A stretch of DNA of 16,456 nucleotides. It comes from DASXZH01 sp036502005. GTDB lineage: Bacteria; Armatimonadota; Fimbriimonadia; Fimbriimonadales; Fimbriimonadaceae. The notes beneath the pieces were generated by a model. The model was not told the origin of the DNA. It was given only the letters and a program-made list of their open reading frames with translations, and made no database searches. Where the stretch lies: positions 1 through 16,456 of the forward strand of contig DASXZH010000040.1 in the NCBI GenBank assembly GCA_036502005.1, read 5' to 3'. This document shows positions 7,644-13,852 of the stretch, piece by piece. The position numbers were made by a program, and so were the translations under genes. Each line of letters starts with the position of its first letter. The first letter of the stretch is position 1.

Positions 7644-7691
7644 TTTCTTTCTCTTTCGAACCCACTTCAATCATACAAGACGAACGCCGGC

Positions 7692-9158
7692 CTAGGTCAT
7701 TTGATATTGCGGAATAGAAGCAACTAACCTGAAAACAGAACTAAAGACTTTCGCCGAAGTTCCCGCCTTGGCAAAGGCGGCCATGCCGCCGGCCTCGTTC
7801 GCAGCATCAATGAGCACCTTGCGGTCATCCGGTGTAGCCGGGCAGTCGAACCACGAAATGATGGCATCGACGACTTGCTCTGTGTTTTGCGGCTTGTAGG
7901 CTTCGTTGATCTGCTGCCACAGGTGCGGGACAATCTGCCCTTGCCGTTGGCGGAACAAATAATCGCTCAGTTGCACTCGCTCCATCATCGAAGCTGACGT
8001 AATCCAGTGGGTGCCCCATCGCCAGCCGCTCACGTCAGGCGGGTACAGCAGTTGCAAACCCTGTTTCTGCATGACGTTTGCTAAGAAGTAACCCCACGCT
8101 AGCAAGGGGCCATCCACCGGCTGCGTCTGCGCGGCGTTCATGTTGCACTTCTGGGCTAGCATCGGCCCAAGGTTTAGCTGGCGACCGATCGAGATCGTAT
8201 AAGCCACCGGGCTCTTCACAACGGCGCGAATGCACTTGTCGCTCCAGAACTCATCGCATGTTCCAATGTAGCGAAGTACGTGCTTGATATCGTATTTGCT
8301 GTCCGCGTACACCTTGCAGAGAGCCTCCAAAACCTTGGGCTCAGGATTGGGATAGGCGAACCACTCCCACATCTTTTTCATGATGAACGGCGCGTGTGCC
8401 GGGTGCTCAACCAAGATATCGAAGATGTGATCCGCGTTGTAGTTACCACGCTTGCCAAGGAAGGTCTTGAACCCATCATCGTGCAAGGCTGGGCTATCCG
8501 AGAAACAGACCATCGGCCTATCGGCTTCCAGGTTCATCGTTACTTGTTCAAGCTGCTTGGTTCCTCGCGGGAAATTAACGGAGTTTCGGGTGGACCATCC
8601 GGTGAATGCGCGAGCGCCTTCTTTCACGTCGGTTTCGGTGTAGTTCCCTACCCCCAGCGTGAACAGCTCCATTACTTCGCGGCCAAAGTTCTCATTCGGC
8701 TTGCCCTTGATATTTGTATCCGAATCCAGCCATTTCACCATGGCCGGGTCCCTTGCTACATTGCCAAGTAAGTCCCTAAAAGTTCCGCTCGCGTTCGCCC
8801 GCAAAAGCTCCATGTAGCCAAGCATAAGTGGCGCGTATTCGATTTTTGAGCCGCTTACGGCGAAATGGTTATGCCAAAAGAGGGTCAGGTTCTCTTGTAG
8901 GGGCCTGTTTGTAAGCAGCATCTTTGTAGCCCAATAAGCCACAAAGCGGTTGTTATTCAGGCTCACTTTCTCTTTCGAGTTATCAAACGCGTAGGACCAC
9001 GGGCTTACATTGAAATCTTCCGGAATCCCTTCATAATGGATGAGCCTTGTCAGCGCGCCGTCCACCCCTAACTTTGAATAGGATTGAACTTCGTGATAAG
9101 AGGCTCCGAGGCCAAAACGACGGAGGAGATGGGCAACTTTTTCTTGGGTATCTAACAT
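7692..9158 (-). CDS. DUF1800 family protein (first of a tandem pair)
   Basis: The 488-residue DUF1800 (PF08811) protein shares with its downstream neighbour the opening (DTQEKVAHLLRRFGLG), the FWHNHFAVSG block, NENFGREVMELFTLG, MKKMWEWFAYPNPEP, TCDEFWSDKC, VVKSPV and VSGWRWGTHWITSASMMER. The copies differ mostly in the region corresponding to 200-240 and in the C-terminal 80 residues. The ATG at 9156-9158 is preferred over the one at 9177-9179 because MLDTQEK aligns with MVDTKDK of the paralogue; neither has a Shine-Dalgarno sequence. It reads away from the prepilin-like gene at 9452, with a 293-bp shared upstream region. Cellular role unknown; DUF1800 proteins are frequently annotated only by family. 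Confidence 0.9.
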   Translation of the reverse strand: MLDTQEKVAHLLRRFGLGASYHEVQSYSKLGVDGALTRLIHYEGIPEDFNVSPWSYAFDNSKEKVSLNNNRFVAYWATKMLLTNRPLQENLTLFWHNHFAVSGSKIEYAPLMLGYMELLRANASGTFRDLLGNVARDPAMVKWLDSDTNIKGKPNENFGREVMELFTLGVGNYTETDVKEGARAFTGWSTRNSVNFPRGTKQLEQVTMNLEADRPMVCFSDSPALHDDGFKTFLGKRGNYNADHIFDILVEHPAHAPFIMKKMWEWFAYPNPEPKVLEALCKVYADSKYDIKHVLRYIGTCDEFWSDKCIRAVVKSPVAYTISIGRQLNLGPMLAQKCNMNAAQTQPVDGPLLAWGYFLANVMQKQGLQLLYPPDVSGWRWGTHWITSASMMERVQLSDYLFRQRQGQIVPHLWQQINEAYKPQNTEQVVDAIISWFDCPATPDDRKVLIDAANEAGGMAAFAKAGTSAKVFSSVFRLVASIPQYQMT

Positions 9159-9219
9159 TTGCGGTCTACACCAGGGCATTGGGATAAGACGCGCTCCGGG
9201 TTCAAATGTTTAAAGTTAA

Positions 9220-9247
9220 CCCAGCAAAGAAACGGTTCTTTGTTGGG
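9220..9247 (+). other. 12-bp hairpin in the divergent intergenic region
   Basis: CCCAGCAAAGAA (9220-9231) and TTCTTTGTTGGG (9236-9247) form a 12-bp stem with a 4-base loop. The single non-Watson-Crick position is a G-U pair if transcribed on the plus strand and a C-A mismatch if on the minus strand. It sits 62 bp upstream of the first DUF1800 start and about 200 bp upstream of the prepilin-like gene. No T-run follows. It may be an operator or a leader hairpin. Confidence 0.4.
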
Positions 9248-9354
9248 AATCGAATCAAATAGGCCGCCTCGAATGTCGTATGATTGAAATTCAGCTCTCC
9301 CCATGCATCGCTCTACAGTTAAGTCAAGGAATATGAACATCACAAAACTCCTTG

Positions 9355-9424
9355 CCCCTCTCGGGCGGAGGGGCCGGTGAGTCTGCGAACCGGGGGAGTC
9401 CCCGAGGGAGCAGCTGCGGCAAAC
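9355..9424 (+). repeat. Dispersed intergenic element, GGTGAGTC-GCGAACCGG family, copy 1
   Basis: A CCCCTC / GAGGGG palindrome (9355-9373) runs into CCGGTGAGTCTGCGAACCGG, where CCGG...CCGG forms a second short palindrome, then GGGAGTCCCC and a tail ending in GCAAAC. The second copy at 16367-16423 has the same order: palindrome, GGTGAGTC(T/C)GCGAACCGGG core, purine-rich block, GCAAAC tail. The core matches at 17 of 18 bases. It lies about 30 bp before the prepilin-like start. Confidence 0.7.
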
Positions 9425-9451
9425 AGGTCCCAAAGCTTAAGTTAACCAGCT

Positions 9452-10114
9452 ATGATGCATCGCCCCCCCTTTCGCCAAAACATACGCCAACTTGGGTTGA
9501 CCTCCCAAGAAGTATTGTTTGTAACGGGCCTCGCGATCGTCGGTGGGCTTATCCTGTGGTTTGTTGCGAGCCGAACAAACTCGGGAGCTTTAACCCATCG
9601 CTGCGAGATCAACGTGAAGCATTTGGGCGAGGCGATCGTGATGTACGCTTACGATCACGACGACGGCACCCCTCCCTACACGAATCTTGAAACCGTGTTA
9701 GCGAAGACCACCAGGACTCACACTGTACCGACCAATAGTAAAGAACCTGAACAGTTGCGAGAGCTACTAAGGATCTACTCGGATGACCCCGACTGGTTCT
9801 GCCCGGCCGATCCCGTGAGTAAGCAGCCCAAATATTATTTGGGAATCCGCCATGAGTTCACAAGCTACGCGATTCCCGAGTTTAAAGATAAGCACGGCGA
9901 TCCTATGAAACTGAACGACCTGCCCGTAAATGAGCGGTTTGGCTTGGTGTGGGACGCGGCGGGAGATAAGGCTTCTTGCGATCCGGGTTTGTGGTTCGCC
10001 GGGGGTAAGGAATACGCCTCCAACCACAAAGATGGATTTGTCAACTTTGTGTTGGCCGATTTAAGCGTGCATCACTTGCCGGCCCAATGGCCCGGCGGTG
10101 GGATTCTTCCTTAA
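9452..10114 (+). CDS. Prepilin-like protein, H-X9-DG / DUF1559-related type
   Basis: The 220-residue protein has a basic N-terminus, then GLTSQE at 15-20, a degenerate class III prepilin cleavage motif (G-1, Thr at +2 and Glu at +5 match GFTxxE), and a hydrophobic helix (about 21-39). Cleavage after G15 by a prepilin peptidase is inferred. C51 with NVKHLGEAIVMYAYDHD (54-70) is the counterpart of the CxxNLKQIGxAxxMYxxDYD block of this family, well represented in Planctomycetota and Armatimonadota. Near the C-terminus YASNHKDGFVNFVLAD (188-203) corresponds to the H...G.N.LF.DG ending, with Leu-Ser in place of the usual Gly-His. It probably sits in the cell envelope as a pseudopilin-like component; partner genes are absent. 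No Shine-Dalgarno sequence precedes ATG 9452; a second ATG follows at once. Confidence 0.8.
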   Translation: MMHRPPFRQNIRQLGLTSQEVLFVTGLAIVGGLILWFVASRTNSGALTHRCEINVKHLGEAIVMYAYDHDDGTPPYTNLETVLAKTTRTHTVPTNSKEPEQLRELLRIYSDDPDWFCPADPVSKQPKYYLGIRHEFTSYAIPEFKDKHGDPMKLNDLPVNERFGLVWDAAGDKASCDPGLWFAGGKEYASNHKDGFVNFVLADLSVHHLPAQWPGGGILP

Positions 10115-10142
10115 GCGTTCTTTGGTTGGAGTTTTTACAATT

Positions 10143-10299
10143 TCACGCGAAGACGCGAAGGTACAAAGAGCGCGGTTGAAAATATAGCGAAGCTAAATCC
10201 GCTACGTGGCCCGAGTAGTGCAACCAGTCCACTTTATCGCCTCGCAATGTTGGCGACTAAAGGCCTTTTATGCTTTGCGAGCTTTGCGTCTTTGCGTGA
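10143..10299. repeat. Inverted-repeat intergenic element with CGCAAAG-type arms
   Basis: The left arm, 10143-10168, starts TCACGCGAAGACGCGAAG. The right arm, 10273-10299, read on the minus strand starts TCACGCAAAGACGCAAAG, so 16 of the first 18 bases agree and both arms end in AAAG. The arms enclose about 104 bp without an ORF. A further partial arm (CTTTGCGAGCTTGTGTGA) lies at 10363-10380. Each arm is itself built of about two 8-bp ACGCRAAG units. It could be a MITE-like or REP-like unit. It fills most of the 357-bp gap between the prepilin-like gene and the serpin gene; I see no gene there. Confidence 0.55.
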
Positions 10300-10428
10300 T
10301 ATTCAAACAACACGCCCTTCGCCTAAATCAATAATTTGCCGCCAGACTAAACGCCCTTCATTCCTTTGCGAGCTTGTGTGAAATTCCGAGTCTGATCGAT
10401 ATTTTATCGACACAGCACCAGTGGGCTC

Positions 10429-10470
10429 TTCCGACTTTCGACCTTCAACTTTCGACTTTCGACTTTAACC
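10429..10470 (+). repeat. Heptamer tandem repeat array, TTTCGAC type (6 units)
   Basis: Six 7-bp units are in register: TTCCGAC, TTTCGAC, CTTCAAC, TTTCGAC, TTTCGAC, TTTAACC. The array ends one base before the serpin stop codon region (10472), that is, just 3' of the serpin gene. The same heptamer in opposite orientation makes up the array near 16166-16242, and two units occur at 12779-12792. Confidence 0.8.
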
Positions 10471-10471
10471 C

Positions 10472-11857
10472 TTACTTGGTCACTTTCGTCTTATCTTTGT
10501 CCGGCTTAACGTCGCCATCGGCCATCTTCACCGAAGGATCCAAAACCGTCCCTGCGAAAAGCACTACCCCAGTCTGATTGTCTCTAATCAAGTAAACAAA
10601 AGGCTTGTTTGCAGAGAAATGAACCGGCGCCAACATAACGGCGGAAGGCGAAACAACCGCCCCAGTGACCGCGGCAGCCTCCGTTCCCAGTTCATTCACT
10701 TCGATATAGGTCTTATGCTTCACGCTGGATAGATAAAGCTTGGGATTGCTCGTTGAAGAAACGGTCCCCGTGCCAACCAGCGGCGAAAAGTCGGCCTTGA
10801 GCGGGTCGAAAGCGGTCACTATGCCGAGCGACTTCAAAGTATCGTTCAAAGTCATCGAGTAAGTGGCCTGAAATGTTGGCATCGCAACCTCAAGCGGTTG
10901 AGTCTTCGCCTTTTTGAACCAGCTAGTAAGTGCGCTTGAAGTCAGCTTTTTCTCTAATCCCGGCAAGTCGTCGCCAGAGCCGGGAAGAATCAAATCCATC
11001 TCCAGCCGTCCCGATCCGTAGGGCAAGGCAACGCCCGTCGCATCCGCGTTTGTAAAGTAGTTAAACGACCCGGTTTGGTCCATGGTCGAGACCTGTTCCT
11101 TCGTGCCATCGGTGAGCGTAAAGTTCTGCGGCCCCGTCTTGTTCACATCGAACGGCTTCTGCCAACTGCCCTTAAAGTAAACGGCATCCAGAACCACCAA
11201 TTGGGCGCCGGTGGGAATCGTCGTCAATATCTGTGGGATCTTGCCCTTGGTCGACTCTTTGCACCAATCGTTGATGGTCGATGGCGCGGTCGGAGAAGAA
11301 AAATCCAGGGTCGCAACCTTTGCGTTGTAATACTGCTGGTCCTTTTGAACAAACGTTGGCGACAGTTGCAGCGAGCTGTTCACCCACATCGAATTCGCGA
11401 TGTTGAGATCGATCTTCTTCGGGTCCAGGTTCGTAAGAACATCCGAAAGATTCTTGTTGGCCTCGTTTATCTGGTCTGGCTTAAGCTTATTAATCTTCAG
11501 TGCCGAAACAATTTCCTTCTGAGTGTCTCCGGTCGTGCCGTTATAAAGAACGCCCATCACGCTGCTCACGCTGACCGGCGAAATGCAAAGGTTCTCCGTC
11601 GGCTGGGCTTTTGTTACCTTTTGAAAGAACTCCAAACCGAACTGATTCACTCCGCTAAGAAGCTGCGGGGCCACGCCCATGTTGAGGGCATTGGTTGCCT
11701 TTGCAACGGCCTGCTGTTGCTGCGGCGTGTTGTTGAAGCCCATGCCGTCGCTTCCGTAGGATCCGTTGGTGCCCAGGGTGGTTCCCGAACTGCCTCCGCA
11801 CCCTGCTATAGCAGTGCTTAAAACCGCCAGCCCGGCCAAATTCCGCAGACTCTTCAT
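10472..11857 (-). CDS. Serpin-family protease inhibitor, lipoprotein
   Basis: The 461-residue protein has a lipoprotein signal with lipobox IAGC (17-20), so Cys20 is the expected lipidation site. A Gly/Ser/Asn/Gln-rich linker (21-50) leads into a full-length serpin domain (about 68-440) with NLCISPVSVSSVMGVLYNG, NSMWVN, VLDAVYFKGSW and the C-terminal KPFVYLIRD and VLFAGTV. The hinge of the reactive loop is ELGTEAAAV (389-397), with E at P17, G at P15, T at P14 and alanines at P12-P10, the pattern of inhibitory serpins. Counting from the hinge places P1 near Ser405 (sequence SPSAV), which would suggest elastase-like or other small-residue targets; this assignment is approximate. A lysine/aspartate-rich tail (442-461) extends past the fold. 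ATG 11857 lacks a Shine-Dalgarno sequence; TAGAAT lies 7 bases upstream, suggesting a leaderless message. Likely location: envelope surface or periplasm. Confidence 0.93.
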   Translation of the reverse strand: MKSLRNLAGLAVLSTAIAGCGGSSGTTLGTNGSYGSDGMGFNNTPQQQQAVAKATNALNMGVAPQLLSGVNQFGLEFFQKVTKAQPTENLCISPVSVSSVMGVLYNGTTGDTQKEIVSALKINKLKPDQINEANKNLSDVLTNLDPKKIDLNIANSMWVNSSLQLSPTFVQKDQQYYNAKVATLDFSSPTAPSTINDWCKESTKGKIPQILTTIPTGAQLVVLDAVYFKGSWQKPFDVNKTGPQNFTLTDGTKEQVSTMDQTGSFNYFTNADATGVALPYGSGRLEMDLILPGSGDDLPGLEKKLTSSALTSWFKKAKTQPLEVAMPTFQATYSMTLNDTLKSLGIVTAFDPLKADFSPLVGTGTVSSTSNPKLYLSSVKHKTYIEVNELGTEAAAVTGAVVSPSAVMLAPVHFSANKPFVYLIRDNQTGVVLFAGTVLDPSVKMADGDVKPDKDKTKVTK

Positions 11858-11913
11858 TACTTATATTCTAACGCTTGTGGGGCGCTTCCCGGTTCGACTT
11901 CGCCCTCAATGTT

Positions 11914-12741
11914 TTAGAAAGGAAGGGTGGCTAAAGCCAATTGATAGGTCATTTCGTTGAGATACTTCAACTCCAGCCCTTTATCGCCTGGCCAGGTTTG
12001 GTTAAGCTTCGCCCCTTTGCTGGCCAAACAATAGGCGGAGAAGCCGCCAAACGAGGGAACAAGCGCTTGATAAAAAATGACATCGCTGAAGTATTTACCC
12101 ATCACCATTTTGAGGTTGTCCAGCGAGTAGGGGCAGAAAACGTGGTTATCGGCCTGGGAAACGAGAAAGCCGGTTTCTTTTAGCGCGTTCCGCGTGTCCA
12201 GATGGAACTTCTCGGTGAATAGGCTCTGGCTCAGGCTGTCATCCTCGCCCTCGTAGGCATCGGTGATATCCATCACGATGAAGTCGTACGGCTCCTTAAC
12301 TTTGGCCAGAAACTGGATAGCGTCAGCGATGTGAACGGTCACACGCGGGTCGTCAAATGCGCCACAGGAAAGCTCCGGAAGGGTCTTGCGGCAGGCTTCA
12401 ATAACGCCGCTGTCTATTTCCACCATTTCAATCTTCTCCAGGGACTTCCATCGGCAAAGCTCTCTTAAAACTCCCCCGTCTCCACCCCCAACCACCAGCG
12501 CCCTTTTCGGGTTGCTTAGGTTTAGAAGCGGAATGTGAACCAGGGCTTCGTGGTAGGCAAACTCATCGAGCGAGGAAAGCTGGATGTGACCATCAAGGGT
12601 TAACAGCTTGCCGAAGCAATGGGTGTCGTACACATCAATCCGCTGGAACTCCGTTTTTTGGGAGAGAAGGTGGTTCATGAACTGGACCGAATACGCAAAC
12701 TTCTGCCCTCTGATGGGATATTCCAAAACGCCTTCTTGCAC
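11914..12741 (-). CDS. speE: Spermidine synthase-type aminopropyltransferase
   Basis: The 275-residue cytosolic enzyme transfers an aminopropyl group from decarboxylated S-adenosylmethionine to a diamine, giving spermidine from putrescine. An N-terminal beta domain has DEFAYHEAL (59-67). The methyltransferase-like fold has VVGGGDGG (83-90), VEID (107-110) and ADA (139-141), the binding site for the nucleoside. The acid at 158 in MDITDA is the likely catalytic aspartate; the usual sequence is D(S/C)(S/T)DP, so Ala replaces Pro. SLFTEKF and the C-terminal Phe-rich part are typical. The start is GTG at 12739-12741, with GAGGT about 11 bases upstream. Agmatine- or thermospermine-specific variants cannot be excluded from sequence alone. 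No decarboxylase gene adjoins it; the serpin start lies 56 bp beyond its stop. Confidence 0.92.
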   Translation of the reverse strand: MQEGVLEYPIRGQKFAYSVQFMNHLLSQKTEFQRIDVYDTHCFGKLLTLDGHIQLSSLDEFAYHEALVHIPLLNLSNPKRALVVGGGDGGVLRELCRWKSLEKIEMVEIDSGVIEACRKTLPELSCGAFDDPRVTVHIADAIQFLAKVKEPYDFIVMDITDAYEGEDDSLSQSLFTEKFHLDTRNALKETGFLVSQADNHVFCPYSLDNLKMVMGKYFSDVIFYQALVPSFGGFSAYCLASKGAKLNQTWPGDKGLELKYLNEMTYQLALATLPF

Positions 12742-12778
12742 TGGTTGAGCCTACCTCGGGATAGTTTGAGCATAACCC

Positions 12779-12792
12779 TTCGACTTTCGACT
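12779..12792 (+). repeat. Two TTCGACT heptamer units
   Basis: TTCGACT occurs twice in a row (12779-12785 and 12786-12792), 38 bp upstream of the speE start codon. It is the same word as in the arrays at 10429-10470 and, inverted, at 16166-16242. Confidence 0.6.
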
Positions 12793-12827
12793 GCCCAGTC
12801 AAATTGCCAGGTTCTTGTCCTAGATTT

Positions 12828-12994
12828 GCCCGACTTTTAGGTTCAAACCTAAATTCGGGCCCGTCTTGGAGGGTCACCAGTGGGATACGATATTGCGTCG
12901 GGCCGAAACGCCAAGAGCGTGGTTTGGGAAAACCGGCCCTATTAGGAAGCAATTATCAGGGAGGAAATTTAGGCCCCGCAACGTCGCGGGGCCT
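12828..12994. other. Candidate structured RNA region upstream of speE
   Basis: The gap 12742-13261 (520 bp) has no convincing gene. At 12828-12860 an interrupted stem pairs GCCCGA / TCGGGC and TTTAGGTT / AACCTAAA. Read on the minus strand, the part between this and 12960 can form GGTTT/AAACC and GCGT/ACGC hairpins and a CTTGG/CCAAG helix enclosed by GGGCC/GGCCC, a small branched fold. At 12971-12994 is a perfect 9-bp GC-rich stem followed by T-rich DNA on the plus strand. These pairings were found by hand and neither orientation has a clear promoter. It matches no RNA family that I recognise. Confidence 0.25.
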
Positions 12995-13004
12995 TTCAAT
13001 TTTT
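12971..13004 (+). terminator. Terminator-like hairpin running into a T-rich heptamer array
   Basis: AGGCCCCGC (12971-12979) and GCGGGGCCT (12986-12994) form a perfect stem with loop AACGTC. It is followed on the plus strand by TTTCAATTTTTG, and on the minus strand only by AAATTTCC. It would end plus-strand transcripts, yet no plus-strand gene lies upstream until 10114, so its client could be a small RNA or antisense transcript. Confidence 0.55.
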
Positions 13005-13048
13005 GATTTTTGATTTTTGATTTTTGATTTTGGATTTTGGATTTTCAG
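13000..13048 (+). repeat. Heptamer tandem repeat array, TTTTTGA type (7 units)
   Basis: TTTTTGA is repeated four times (13000-13027), then TTTTGGA twice and TTTTCAG, all in strict 7-bp register. It starts six bases after the GC-rich hairpin that ends at 12994. The word differs from the other arrays but the unit length is the same. Confidence 0.85.
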
Positions 13049-13083
13049 TCGAGTCTTCTTGCGTCACCTTCCAAGACCTAGTC

Positions 13084-13261
13084 GCGCAGTTGAAAACCCA
13101 TCGGATGTACCACATGCACACCTCCGGTGACCCAAGGGGTCAATATATTAAGGCGAAGGGATTTATCCCTGGAAACAAGCGAGAATAGTAGTCTCCGGTC
13201 CATATAATCCGGTCCCGAGGAGGGACCAATCGAAAGAAATCCGGCCAATATTGCTCGTCGC
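13084..13261. repeat. Palindrome-rich, REP-like intergenic module
   Basis: Three perfect short palindromes occur in 100 bp: TGACCC-AAG-GGGTCA (13128-13142), GGGAT-TT-ATCCC (13158-13169) and GGTCCC-GAGGA-GGGACC (13211-13227), plus CCTCCGG / CCGGTCC motifs. An open frame runs through it on the minus strand (13078-13299, 73 codons), but the composition follows the palindromes and looks non-coding. This style of sequence is like the REP/RAYT-associated palindromes scattered in many environmental bacteria. No transposase is near. It adjoins the 3' end of thpR, where it could also stabilise or end transcripts. Confidence 0.45.
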
Positions 13262-13852
13262 TCACTTGGAACCAAGCACAAAGCTTTCCAATATCTCATA
13301 CTCCGCGCCGGTGGGCTTTAAATGCGACCGCATGAGTTGAAATGACTCAACCTTCCAACTCATCGTCCTAACAAAAACGCGGTGCAGTAGCCCCTTTACT
13401 CGCTCAAAGTCTTCAAGGGGTAACTTCTCGCACCGCGCAATGGTAACATGTGGGTTAAAAGTGCGGCGCTCGCGGCGTGCCGTAAACGGCGCACAAGCCG
13501 CATCCACCACGCTTGAAAGCATCGAAAGTTGCCCCAGTTCGCCTTCCAAGCCCATCCATAAAACCTGCCCACGCCCCGCGTGACCGAATCTTCCAATGCC
13601 TTGCAAGTGCAAATCAAACGGCTTTACAAACGAATGCAGGGCGGCCCTTTCAAGCGCCTCCTTAAGCTCGGGCAAGGAATCCGCATCAACAGAACCCAAA
13701 AACGCTAAAGTCAAGTGCACTTGCTCGGGCCTGATCCACTTGATCGGCAAATCCGCCAACTCCGATTTCAAAGCCTCAATGCAACGCACAACCTCATCAA
13801 AAGGCTCTGACGCCAAATGAATCGAAACGAAAGCCCGAATGCGCTCAACCAA
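13262..13852 (-). CDS. thpR: RNA 2',3'-cyclic phosphodiesterase (LigT/2H family)
   Basis: The 196-residue protein of the two-histidine phosphoesterase superfamily has both catalytic HxTx motifs: HLTL at 46-49 and HVTI at 135-138. These enzymes open 2',3'-cyclic phosphates on RNA ends (formerly called 2'-5' RNA ligase) in the cytosol. RAFVSIHLASE at the start and FLG after the first motif are typical, and length is normal. The only reasonable start is TTG at 13850-13852, immediately after the rseP stop TAG (13853-13855), with zero spacing. Translation is therefore probably coupled to rseP. It is the last gene of the dxr-rseP-thpR operon. Confidence 0.93.
   Translation of the reverse strand: MVERIRAFVSIHLASEPFDEVVRCIEALKSELADLPIKWIRPEQVHLTLAFLGSVDADSLPELKEALERAALHSFVKPFDLHLQGIGRFGHAGRGQVLWMGLEGELGQLSMLSSVVDAACAPFTARRERRTFNPHVTIARCEKLPLEDFERVKGLLHRVFVRTMSWKVESFQLMRSHLKPTGAEYEILESFVLGSK

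Noticed and set aside
7644..7670. Longer start (TTG at 7670) for the second DUF1800 gene
   Set aside because: The added nine residues are not shared with the paralogue, whereas ATG 7643 aligns with its start.
11075..11821. 248-residue plus-strand open frame
   Set aside because: It is antisense to the serpin gene, rich in Arg/Leu/His as expected of a shadow frame, and has no domain.
12742..13000. Known ncRNA (SRP RNA, 6S RNA, tmRNA, RNase P)
   Set aside because: An AGGAAGCA stretch near 12945 recalls SRP RNA, but the surrounding helix 8 sequence is absent and none of the other families' conserved segments are found.
13078..13299. 73-residue minus-strand open frame
   Set aside because: It runs through three perfect palindromes, overlaps thpR, and has no recognisable domain; treated as non-coding repeat DNA.
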